From: a bacterium HR27
Lineage (GTDB): Bacteria; Chloroflexota; Chloroflexia; Thermomicrobiales; Thermomicrobiaceae
DNA: 11,669 bases
Reading direction: 5' to 3'
NCBI GenBank assembly: GCA_002898975.1
Contig: BEID01000013.1
Location: 1-11,669 of the forward strand
A program made the translations under genes and the position numbers. Of the stretch, positions 1 to 6,865 are shown in pieces (the first letter of the stretch is position 1; the number at the start of each line of letters is the position of its first letter). The notes under the pieces were generated by a model. It was given only the letters and a program-made list of their open reading frames with translations, was not told where the DNA came from and ran no database searches.

Positions 1-16
1 GGAAGGAGTGCGTGCG

Positions 17-1255
17 GTGCTCGCGGCTCACCCCTTCTTCGTCTGGTTCCCCTGCCGGTCGTACGCGGAGTGGAATGCCCACGTCGCTCAGCTCGAACGC
101 ATGCTTTGCCGGCTCGTCCCAACGTTCCAGCGTCTCCTCTACCCGCGGTGGGCCAACGAGCCTGCCGACGCCAACAGCGTCGTCTTTCACCTCGGCGCCG
201 CCGTCATCGTCGTCGAGCACCCGAATCGGCTCGGATGGTACGTGCTCGATACGGATGAAGAACACTGGGTATTTGTCGGCTCCAAACACCTCCATCCCAT
301 GCCGGATCAGCCTGGCGGGCTCGTCTGGGTGTTGGAGGATGACACGCAGGAACTCCTTGTCTGTCCGCCTGGTGAGGAGAACAACCGCATCCCGCTCCGG
401 GACTCCTTCCCTGAGGGACTCGCGGCGTTCCTGGGGCACCTCCTTCCCGGTGCCACGCGGTTGCACATCCACGTTGGACCAGACGAGTTCCTCGGAGAAC
501 CAATCGCAAGCTGGCGCATTCCGTACCGCGAGCCGGACGTCGCCGCCAACCTCTCCTTCGTGGTGGAAATGGCGCCCTCAAGCGTGCACGGCCTCGTGGT
601 GACGGGCGAGATAACACCCGGAACGTCTGTGACCCTCCGTGGATCTATGTACCACTGGACCTCGTTCGATTGGGAGCAGCGTGTTTTTGCCCCAGCCCCC
701 GTGCTCGAGGCACGCGTCCTTGGCTTTGTGTGGTGTGACCATAACTGGACGCTCACCCCACCCCAGTGGGAAGCTGGATCCGTCGCGCTGCTTGCCCAAC
801 CCCTGGGAGACACAACACGGTTGACTGCCTTTGGCGACGTGGTCGCTGGCCCACTCGTAGCAGCGGCGTTGGATCCCGTGCTCGCCCGCGAACTCGACGC
901 CGAGCGTCGGTGGAGTGCCCCTGTGCTCCTCCCCGTGCTCTCGGGCGGAGGCGAGCCGCTCACTGGGCAAGCGAGCCACGCGGTTGCCTACCGCTCGGTC
1001 CCCGCCTACTGGCCGCACTGGACGCAGACGCTCGTGGAACTCTACCCACGGTACCTCGCCGGTGAGCTGACCATCGAGGGCGTTGCACGCGTCATCCGGG
1101 AGAAGCACCCCGAGTTCATGGGGGATGGCGGGTACCTCTTGAAGTGGCGGCACAGCCAGGCGAGGAAGGATCCCACGCTCGTCGAACAACTCCTCCCCAT
1201 GAAGTATCCGGACCGAGCCACCGCGATCCGTCGTGCGCGCCGGCAATATCGCTAA
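17..1255 (+). CDS. Hypothetical protein, about 412 aa
   Basis: I do not recognise this protein. The frame stays open to the window edge, but the perfect Shine-Dalgarno-like GGAAGGAG at 1-8 sits 8 nt before the GTG at 17, which I take as the start; an upstream GTG at 8 overlaps that site and is less likely. The protein appears soluble: no signal peptide or membrane segment is evident. The first 330 residues are rich in beta-type stretches with many Trp and His (for example GWYVLDTDEEHW and HLHPMP). The last 75 residues are basic and helical (VARVIREKHPEF, then KWRHSQARKDP, ending ATAIRRARRQYR), which could bind nucleic acid. Base use looks less GC-biased than in the replicase downstream, so it may have a different history. 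Function unknown; coding status is fairly certain from the long open frame. Confidence 0.72.
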   Translation: MLAAHPFFVWFPCRSYAEWNAHVAQLERMLCRLVPTFQRLLYPRWANEPADANSVVFHLGAAVIVVEHPNRLGWYVLDTDEEHWVFVGSKHLHPMPDQPGGLVWVLEDDTQELLVCPPGEENNRIPLRDSFPEGLAAFLGHLLPGATRLHIHVGPDEFLGEPIASWRIPYREPDVAANLSFVVEMAPSSVHGLVVTGEITPGTSVTLRGSMYHWTSFDWEQRVFAPAPVLEARVLGFVWCDHNWTLTPPQWEAGSVALLAQPLGDTTRLTAFGDVVAGPLVAAALDPVLARELDAERRWSAPVLLPVLSGGGEPLTGQASHAVAYRSVPAYWPHWTQTLVELYPRYLAGELTIEGVARVIREKHPEFMGDGGYLLKWRHSQARKDPTLVEQLLPMKYPDRATAIRRARRQYR

Positions 1256-1264
1256 TTGCGATAT
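1246..1264. repeat. Perfect 7-bp inverted repeat across the stop codon
   Basis: ATATCGC at 1246-1252 and GCGATAT at 1258-1264 are exact reverse complements separated by TAATT, which contains the TAA stop of the upstream gene. It could be a weak transcript-end hairpin or an operator. There is no T-tract after it, so I do not call it an intrinsic terminator. Confidence 0.4.
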
Positions 1265-1266
1265 CG

Positions 1267-1298
1267 GCGACATCCACGCGACATTGAACGCGACATTG
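1267..1298 (+). repeat. Three GCGACAT direct repeats, 11-12 bp apart
   Basis: GCGACAT begins at 1267, 1278 and 1290. The last two copies lie in a longer exact repeat, ACGCGACATTG at 1276-1286 and 1288-1298. Spacing of about one helical turn places all three on the same DNA face. They lie 57 bp upstream of the excisionase-like HTH gene at 1355. Inference: binding sites for that small HTH protein (such proteins often bind direct repeats) or an operator of the replication operon. Candidate promoter elements nearby (TTGAAC at 1284, TTGGCG at 1296) are too weak to assign. Confidence 0.5.
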
Positions 1299-1354
1299 GC
1301 GCGTCCGTACGCTCTCTTTAGTTCACGGATTGACGAGCGCAAGGAGGACGCGCC

Positions 1355-1588
1355 ATGCCCACTACTAATGTACGACCTGCTACTTTGTCGGTTGCCGAAG
1401 CCGCCCGCCTGCTCGGGGTGGGTCGCTCGCTCGCCTACGAATTGTCCCGGTGGCGCGGCGAACTCGCTCCCGGCGTTCCGGTCGTCCGGGTCGGCGGTCG
1501 TCGGTACCGGGTACCAACGAAAGCACTCGCGGAAGTCCTGGGGTTGAGAGAGGAAGAACTCTGGAAGCGGCTGGGGGTCGAACAATGA
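1355..1588 (+). CDS. Excisionase/AlpA-like small HTH DNA-binding protein
   Basis: A 77-aa protein with the MerR-type winged helix fold of the HTH_17/excisionase family. Residues 11-30 (LSVAEAARLLGVGRSLAYEL) form the helix-turn-helix and residues 42-63 (PVVRVGGRRYRVPTKALAEVL) the wing. Such proteins are recombination directionality factors or local regulators in phages and integrative elements. The start is well supported: AAGGAGG at 1341-1347 lies 7 nt before ATG 1355. It is the first gene of the replication operon, and its TGA overlaps the ATG of the next gene (ATGA at 1585-1588), implying translational coupling. Three direct repeats just upstream may be its target. Whether it is a true Xis or a regulator of replication cannot be told from sequence; the integrase is 8.9 kb away, which makes a regulatory role at least as likely. 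Confidence 0.85.
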   Translation: MPTTNVRPATLSVAEAARLLGVGRSLAYELSRWRGELAPGVPVVRVGGRRYRVPTKALAEVLGLREEELWKRLGVEQ

Positions 1589-1773
1589 CCGCGCCCCAGC
1601 CAACTTCCGGGTCGGCGGCACACCCGCAACGCCTTGCTGACAGCACCAGCATACGTTGCTGGTTTTGCGGCGCTTCGATCGAGCCGATCGAAGCCTGGGT
1701 CGACGGCGAGCAATGGTGGCGCTGCCCGCACTGCGGCGCACTGCTCGAACGTAAGGTAGGGGGTGCGCGGTGA
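1585..1773 (+). CDS. Small zinc-ribbon protein, 62 aa
   Basis: Residues 24-50 form a zinc ribbon with two knuckles, CWFC (Cys25, Cys28) and CPHC (Cys47, Cys50). It resembles treble-clef/rubredoxin-like metal sites found in many small DNA- or protein-binding factors. The first 20 residues are Ser/Thr/Pro/Gln-rich and probably disordered. I chose the ATG at 1585, which overlaps the preceding stop as ATGA, rather than a longer upstream frame whose extra N-terminus is an Arg-rich shadow. Its own stop at 1771-1773 overlaps the replicase start (GTGA at 1770-1773). This tight coupling on both sides suggests it works with the replicase, for example as a DNA-binding or recruitment factor; that role is inference. 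Confidence 0.75.
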   Translation: MTAPQPTSGSAAHPQRLADSTSIRCWFCGASIEPIEAWVDGEQWWRCPHCGALLERKVGGAR

Positions 1774-4700
1774 GCACCCCCCGCCCCACTGCACCTGTTT
1801 CCGCGACCACGCTCCGTGACGTGCTCTTCGAGTATACCCGCCGCGGCTGGCGGCCGCTCCTACTCGAGCCGGGCTCGAAGCAGACGTTCGAGCGCGGCTG
1901 GTCGAGCGACCCGCCCGACCTCGACGCGCTCCTCACCCGGCTGGACGGTCGTCTCTGGAACGTTGGTCTTCTCCTCGGCCCGATGAGCAACGGGCTGGTT
2001 GATCTCGACCTTGACTGTCCTGAAGCGCTTACCCTCGCCGACAGCTTCCTGCCACCGACGGATGCCGTCTTCGGTCGGTCGTCGAAACCCCGTGCGCACC
2101 GGCTCTACCGCTGCGACCCCGTGCCACCCTCGGCCGCCTATCGGGACGTTGATGGCACCATGCTCGTGGAACTCCGTGCCGACAGACGCCTCACCATGGT
2201 GCCGCCGAGCGTCCACCCCTCCGGCGAGCCGGTCACCTGGCACGCGGACGGTGCGCCAGCACAGGTCGACCCGGCGCGGCTGGCCGAGTCGGTGAGACGG
2301 CTGGCAGCTGCGGCACTCCTCGCCCGGCACTGGCCAACGCCAGGCGCCCGCCAGGAGGCGGCACTCGCGCTCGCTGGTGGTCTCGCCCGGCTCGGCTGGG
2401 GTGAGGACGCGATCGCCGCCTTCATCCTGGCCGTTGCCCAGGCCGCCCAGGACGAAGAAGCGGACAAGCGTGCAGCCGCCGGCCGCGACACCGTGGCCAA
2501 ACAGCGCGCAGGCGAACCGACGACCGGCTGGCAGCGCCTGAGCGAGCTCGTCGAGCCTCGTGTCGTCAAGCTGGTACGCCGGTGGCTCGAGCCGCCGGTG
2601 CGGCGGGTGGGTCCATATGCGTTTACGGACCGGGGCATCGTGTTCGTTCGCGAGTCCGCGCACGGCTTCGAAGAACGGCCCCTCGCAAATTTCACTGCGG
2701 AGATCGAAGACGTGCTCGTCGCGGACGACGGCGTCGAGACGCGCCGGTTCTTCGTCCTGCGCGGCCGCGTCGGCGAGCGTGAACTTCCACCCCTGCGCGT
2801 CCCGGCCGAGAAGTTCGCCAGCATGACTTGGGCCATGGAGTGGGCACCGCTCGCCGTCCTCCACGCTGGCCAGGCGACCCGCGACCGCGTGCGCGAGGCG
2901 ATCCAGCTGGCCTCCCTCGACGCGCCAGAACGTCGGGTGTTCACGCACAGCGGCTGGCGCCTGCTCGACGGCCGCTGGTGCTTCCTCCACGCCGGTGGCG
3001 CACTCGACGCGAACGGACCTGTCGAGGGTGTGCAGGTCGAGCTGCCCGATGAACTCGCCCGCTACACGGTCGCTGCCCCACCGGACCGTGCAACCCTCGA
3101 GGCGGCTGTCCGTTTCGTCTGGGATACCCTGCCGACCGTCACGCCAACCGCTTACGCCGCGCTGTTCGGTGCGCTGACCACCGCGCCGCTGACCACGCTC
3201 ATCGATGTCGACGCCTGCCTCTGGTGCGTTGGCCAGACCGGCCTCTTCAAGACCTCGGTCGTCAGTGTGCTCCTGAACCTCTACGGCGCGTTCCCCCCGA
3301 CCACGGCACCGGCCAGTTTCGAGTCCACCGCGAACTACTTGGAGAAAATTGCGTTTCTCGCGAAGGACCTGCCGCTGCTCGTCGACGACGTGCGTCCCCC
3401 GCAGACCGCTGCCGAAGCAGCGGAGTGGCGGCGGAAGATCGAGCGCCTCGTGCGCGCCGTCGGGAACCGTGCCGGTCGGGGCCGCATGGCCGGCGATACG
3501 AGCCTGCTCCACGGCACGCCGCCACGGAGTTTCGTGGTCGTCACCGCGGAAGATGACCCCGCGGGGAGCTCGACCGTCGGCAGGACGCTGATCGTCCGGT
3601 TCGCTCCCGGCACGGTCGATACCGGCACGCTCGCCGCCTGGCAACGCGATCCGACACCGCTCCAGCTCGCCGGTGCGGGGTACCTGCAGTTCCTCGCGAC
3701 GCTCCTCGACCAGCGCGGACCAGCGGCCTTCCGGGCGCTGCGGGATCAGCAGCGCATCCCCCAACTCCCCGCGGGGGTGCACCCGCGGCTTCCGCAGACG
3801 CTCCGGCACCTCCTCACCGGCTGGACCCTCTTCGCGTGGTTCGCGACGCAGTCCGGTGCCGTCCCCGAGGAGGAGGCCGAGCAGCGGCTCGCTGCCGTCG
3901 CAGAGCAGCTCGTGCACCACGCCGTCGAGACCGCGGCGGCCGTCCGTGCGGAGCGCCCGAGCCACCGGTTCGTGCTGGCGCTCGGTGATCTCCTGGCGAG
4001 CCGTCGCGCCCACCTCGACGGTCGCGCGGGAACCGCACCACCCGACGCTGAAGCGCTGGGATGGGTGCGTGGTGAGGATGGTACCCTGTACCCACGCGGG
4101 GAACGGATCGGCTGGGCCGACGACGTCGGACTCTACCTCATCCCCGCTGCCGCGCACGCCCAGGTGCGCAAGCTCCTCCACGAGCGGGGGGAGACCTTTG
4201 CTGTCTCCAGTCGCACGCTGCTCGAGGCTTTGGCGCGAGACCGGTACCTTTTGCCGTCGAACCGGTCGGATAACCGTCGTACGCTCGTCATCAAGGTTGA
4301 AGGACAGGCCGTGACCGTTTGGCCGCTCGACCGCGCCGCCGTGGCGGCCGCATGGACCGGTGCGCACCCCGATCCGGACGATCCCACAACCCCACCAGTT
4401 ACCCCAGTTACCCCAGTTACCCCAAACCCCGACAGTCAGACAGACCGCGAAAACGTTCCCGGCCCCGCAGCACGGACGGATACACTCCAGACCCCCTCTC
4501 CTCATATTTGGGGTAACTCGGGTAACTCGGGTAACCAACCGCATCGGGACGCTGATTTTGCGGTTACCCCAAATACGGCGATCGGCGACGTTCGGGTAAC
4601 CGTTGGGGTAACCGAGTCAAACCCCCGTCCGAACGACGCGCACCGGTTACCCCAACGGTTACCCCTTCTTCCCGCACCGACGCCTTGGGGTAACCGGAAG

Positions 4701-6533
4701 GACGGTGCACATCCGCATGCCGACGGGGCTACTTCGGAGCAGGTTACCCCAGTTACCCCAGTTACCCCAAATACACCAAGAGGGGGGTATAGCGTTTCCG
4801 CTGGCATCCCAGCCATCCCCTTCACCGTCCTGACCAGCGCCAGCGACGGCCACCTGCTCGACCGGCTGGGGAAGCTCGTGGCGCTCGACCTCGAGACGGT
4901 CGGCCTCGACCCCTACCAGGGGCGGATCCGCCTGGTCGCCATTTCTGACGGCACCACCACCCTCCTCCTCGACGCCGCGCCACTCGGTGCGCAGCTGCCA
5001 CAGCTCCTCCGCCGCGCCTTCGCCGACCGCACCGTCGTCCTCCACCATGGCGCCTTCGACCTGGGCTGGCTACTGGTCCACGGCCTGCCGCTCCCCCACC
5101 AGTGCCGGGACACCATGCTCGAGGCGCTGCTCCTCGATGCCGGCCAGCGGCTGCACGACCGCCGGGCGTTCGCCTTGGCGACGCTCGCTGCCGACCACCT
5201 GGGGCTGGTGCTCGACAAGACGCTCCAGACGAGCGACTGGTCCGGCGAACTCAGCGACGCCCAGCTCGCCTATGCGGCCCGCGACGCCTGGGTGACGGTC
5301 ACGCTCGCCGAGCAGCTCACTCCGCAGCTCGCCGAGCGCGGCCTTACGGCGGTCGCCGACGTCGAAAACCGGGCGCTCCCGTTCGTGGCCTGGCTGCGCA
5401 CGACGGGGGTGCCGTGGGATGCTGCCGCCTGGGATACCGCCGTTGCGGCCGCCGAGCAGGCGAAGATCGAGGCCGAGGCTGCGCTCCGCCAGCTCCTGCC
5501 GCCGGACGGCCTCTTCGGTGCCACCGTGAACCTCGACTCCCCCAAGCAGCTCAAGCAGGCCTTGGCCGCGCTCGGGTTGGACCTCCCCGACACCGCGGAC
5601 GAGACGCTGTCGCTTGCGGACCACCCCGTGGCGGCGGCCCTGCGGCGCTACCGGGCGGCCGCCAAGCTCGTCTCCTCCTACGGCCGGGACTGGGCAACGC
5701 GGCACCCAGTGACCGGCCGGGTCCACCCGGACTGGCAGCAGCTGGGGGCGGCGACCGGCCGCATGGCCTGCCGCGACCCGAACGTGCAGCAACTCCCGCG
5801 CGAGGGTGGCTTCCGCCGAGCGGTCGCCGCACCACCCGGCCGCGTGCTCGTCAAAGCCGACTACTCGCAGATCGAGCTTCGGGTGGCGGCCGAACTCTCC
5901 GGTGACCCGCAGCTCCGCGCGGCCTTCCAGCGCGGCGAGGACGTGCACACGGCGACGGCCCGGCTGGTGCTGGGGGTGGCCGAGCCGACGAAAGCCGACC
6001 GGCAGAAGGCGAAGGCCCTGAACTTCGGACTCCTGTACGGGATGAGCGCCGAAGGCTTCCGGCGGCAGGCGGCACGCGACTACGGCGTCCTGCTCACGCC
6101 GGAGGACGCGCAGCGGCTGCGGGAGCGCTTCTTCGCGGTGTACCGGGGGCTGCGCGCCTGGCAGCGGCAGGCCCGGGGGGACGAGCCGACCGACGTGCGG
6201 ACGCGTTTGGGCCGGCTGCGGGTGGGGGTGGACAAGCTGACGACGAAGCTCAACACGCCGGTGCAGGGGACCGCGGCTGATGGGCTGAAGTGCGCCTTGG
6301 CCTTGCTCTGGGAGCAGCGGCAGCGGCTCGGCTCGGCGGTGCCGGTCGTCGTCTGCCACGACGAGATCGTGTTCGAGTGTGACACTGCGGAGGCCGAGCA
6401 CGTGGCCGCGGTGCTCGAGCGCCTCATGGTGCGCGGCATGCAGCGGGTGCTGCGGAAGATACCGGTCGCGGTGGAGGTGGCGGTGTGCCGGGACTGGAGC
6501 GGGACGCCACTCGTTGGGGGAGACGCACGGTGA
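1770..6533 (+). CDS. Primase-polymerase / AAA+ ATPase / family A DNA polymerase fusion (single-chain replicase)
   Basis: A 1587-aa fusion. Residues ~15-180 are a Prim-Pol (archaeo-eukaryotic primase) domain: catalytic acidic motif GLVDLDLD (Asp78, Asp80, Asp82), SKPRAHRLY (His110), and VELRADRRLTMVPPSVHP (Glu134). Residues ~280-860 are a DUF927/AAA+-like ATPase, probably a helicase: FTHSGWR near 391, Walker A GQTGLFKTS (488-496, Lys494), Walker B LPLLVDD (Asp539, Asp540), candidate arginine finger Arg605. Residues ~865-1005 are a low-complexity linker carrying DNA repeats. Residues 1030-1190 are a DnaQ-type 3'-5' exonuclease with all acidic residues (Asp1040/Glu1042, Asp1097, YAARD Tyr1168/Asp1172). 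Residues 1200-1580 are a family A polymerase: TGRMACRDPNVQQLP, motif A KADYSQIELR (Asp1364), motif B Arg1411/Lys1415/Phe1419/Tyr1423, motif C CHDEIVFE (Asp1531). No 5'-nuclease domain is present. The GTG start overlaps the previous stop. The same plan, primase-helicase plus proofreading PolA, is known in apicoplast Prex and hot-spring viral polyproteins, but I cannot check identity with those. Confidence 0.95.
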   Translation: MSTPRPTAPVSATTLRDVLFEYTRRGWRPLLLEPGSKQTFERGWSSDPPDLDALLTRLDGRLWNVGLLLGPMSNGLVDLDLDCPEALTLADSFLPPTDAVFGRSSKPRAHRLYRCDPVPPSAAYRDVDGTMLVELRADRRLTMVPPSVHPSGEPVTWHADGAPAQVDPARLAESVRRLAAAALLARHWPTPGARQEAALALAGGLARLGWGEDAIAAFILAVAQAAQDEEADKRAAAGRDTVAKQRAGEPTTGWQRLSELVEPRVVKLVRRWLEPPVRRVGPYAFTDRGIVFVRESAHGFEERPLANFTAEIEDVLVADDGVETRRFFVLRGRVGERELPPLRVPAEKFASMTWAMEWAPLAVLHAGQATRDRVREAIQLASLDAPERRVFTHSGWRLLDGRWCFLHAGGALDANGPVEGVQVELPDELARYTVAAPPDRATLEAAVRFVWDTLPTVTPTAYAALFGALTTAPLTTLIDVDACLWCVGQTGLFKTSVVSVLLNLYGAFPPTTAPASFESTANYLEKIAFLAKDLPLLVDDVRPPQTAAEAAEWRRKIERLVRAVGNRAGRGRMAGDTSLLHGTPPRSFVVVTAEDDPAGSSTVGRTLIVRFAPGTVDTGTLAAWQRDPTPLQLAGAGYLQFLATLLDQRGPAAFRALRDQQRIPQLPAGVHPRLPQTLRHLLTGWTLFAWFATQSGAVPEEEAEQRLAAVAEQLVHHAVETAAAVRAERPSHRFVLALGDLLASRRAHLDGRAGTAPPDAEALGWVRGEDGTLYPRGERIGWADDVGLYLIPAAAHAQVRKLLHERGETFAVSSRTLLEALARDRYLLPSNRSDNRRTLVIKVEGQAVTVWPLDRAAVAAAWTGAHPDPDDPTTPPVTPVTPVTPNPDSQTDRENVPGPAARTDTLQTPSPHIWGNSGNSGNQPHRDADFAVTPNTAIGDVRVTVGVTESNPRPNDAHRLPQRLPLLPAPTPWGNRKDGAHPHADGATSEQVTPVTPVTPNTPRGGYSVSAGIPAIPFTVLTSASDGHLLDRLGKLVALDLETVGLDPYQGRIRLVAISDGTTTLLLDAAPLGAQLPQLLRRAFADRTVVLHHGAFDLGWLLVHGLPLPHQCRDTMLEALLLDAGQRLHDRRAFALATLAADHLGLVLDKTLQTSDWSGELSDAQLAYAARDAWVTVTLAEQLTPQLAERGLTAVADVENRALPFVAWLRTTGVPWDAAAWDTAVAAAEQAKIEAEAALRQLLPPDGLFGATVNLDSPKQLKQALAALGLDLPDTADETLSLADHPVAAALRRYRAAAKLVSSYGRDWATRHPVTGRVHPDWQQLGAATGRMACRDPNVQQLPREGGFRRAVAAPPGRVLVKADYSQIELRVAAELSGDPQLRAAFQRGEDVHTATARLVLGVAEPTKADRQKAKALNFGLLYGMSAEGFRRQAARDYGVLLTPEDAQRLRERFFAVYRGLRAWQRQARGDEPTDVRTRLGRLRVGVDKLTTKLNTPVQGTAADGLKCALALLWEQRQRLGSAVPVVVCHDEIVFECDTAEAEHVAAVLERLMVRGMQRVLRKIPVAVEVAVCRDWSGTPLVGGDAR
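4397..4427 (+). repeat. Iteron triplet A (plus orientation)
   Basis: Three head-to-tail AGTTACCCC units at an exact 9-bp period, ending in CAAAC. They are read as Val-Thr-Pro repeats in the replicase frame. This is the left boundary of the array. Confidence 0.85.
4398..4768. repeat. Array of 15 GTTACCC iterons inside the replicase gene (candidate origin)
   Basis: Fifteen copies of GTTACCC occur in about 370 bp. Plus-strand copies start at 4398, 4407, 4416, 4563, 4646, 4658, 4743, 4752 and 4761. Minus-strand copies (GGGTAAC) start at 4511, 4520, 4529, 4594, 4606 and 4688. Twelve of the 15 extend to GTTACCCC, and most isolated copies are preceded by G, giving palindromic GGTTACC. Three triplets have an exact 9-bp period. 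I saw no further copies elsewhere in the window. The array lies in the linker between the ATPase and exonuclease domains (residues ~877-1000). Iterons inside a replication-protein gene are known from the lambda origin in gene O. The call as an origin or protein-binding array is inference; the repeats themselves are directly visible. Confidence 0.9.
4504..4538 (-). repeat. Iteron triplet B (minus orientation)
   Basis: Three units at 9-bp period in the opposite orientation to triplet A. On the minus strand it reads GGTTACCCG, AGTTACCCG, AGTTACCCC followed by AAATATG. On the plus strand it encodes WGNSGNSGN, a peptide unrelated to triplet A although the DNA unit is the same. Confidence 0.85.
4742..4774 (+). 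repeat. Iteron triplet C (plus orientation)
   Basis: Three GTTACCCCA units at 9-bp period followed by AATAC. It is almost identical to triplet A, in the same orientation and codon phase, about 345 bp away, and forms the right boundary of the array. Confidence 0.85.
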
Positions 6534-6865
6534 CAGCCAGTCGGTGCCCCGACGACCGCATCAGCGAAAAAGCCTTCAGCCAACTCGTGGTCGACCTTGC
6601 GCATCTCCTCGGCTGGTCGGTCTACCGCACCTGGCTCTCCGTGCGCTCGCCGGCCGGCTTCCCCGACCTCGTGCTCGCCAAACCGGGCCGGCCGCTGATC
6701 CTGGCCGAACTCAAGAGCGAACGCGGCCGGCTCTCGCCGGCGCAGGAACAGTGGCTCGCCGTGCTCCGCCAGGTGCCGGGGATCGCGGTCTTCGTCTGGC
6801 GGCCGAGCGACTGGGACGCGATCGTCGCCGTGTTGCAGGGGGTGGGTGACGGTGCGGCTCCGTGA
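6530..6865 (+). CDS. VRR-NUC domain nuclease, 111 aa
   Basis: A compact VRR-NUC family nuclease of the PD-(D/E)XK superfamily, the type seen as stand-alone phage nucleases and in FAN1. The core is visible: GFPDLVLAKPGRPLILAELK supplies Asp46, Glu60 and Lys62 (PD-x13-ExK), followed by Gln72 in LSPAQEQWL and the terminal strand IAVFVWRPSDW. Stand-alone members are thought to act as Holliday-junction or structure-specific nucleases, which would fit resolving or trimming replication products. I prefer GTG 6530, which overlaps the replicase TGA (GTGA), with purine-rich GGGGGAG 7-8 nt upstream; the longer frame from 6485 would add a 15-residue overlap without a ribosome site. The gene is coupled to the replicase, and its 3' end overlaps the next start by about 20 nt. 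Activity is inferred from family motifs. Confidence 0.88.
   Translation: MTASRCPDDRISEKAFSQLVVDLAHLLGWSVYRTWLSVRSPAGFPDLVLAKPGRPLILAELKSERGRLSPAQEQWLAVLRQVPGIAVFVWRPSDWDAIVAVLQGVGDGAAP

Noticed and set aside
578..1990. Minus-strand 470-aa frame opposite the first genes
   Set aside because: It runs across three supported plus-strand genes and their control region and has shadow-like composition.
1860..4544. Long minus-strand open frame of 894 aa opposite the replicase
   Set aside because: It mirrors a gene with clear motifs, its product is Arg/Gly-rich without any domain, and no ribosome site precedes it. High GC content produces such antisense frames.
4398..4768. CRISPR array
   Set aside because: Units are only 7-9 bp, lie in both orientations, have no regular spacers and sit within a coding frame; no cas gene is present.
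4398..4768. DnaA-box cluster
   Set aside because: The GTTACCC core does not match TTATCCACA-type boxes, so these are more likely sites for an element-encoded protein.
4370..4800. Programmed frameshift or gene break between the ATPase and polymerase halves
   Set aside because: One continuous frame runs through the linker without a stop, and no slippery sequence with an alternative stop is needed.
5070..6401. Minus-strand 443-aa frame opposite the polymerase domain
   Set aside because: Antisense to catalytic motifs A, B and C; His/Arg/Leu-rich shadow with no domain.
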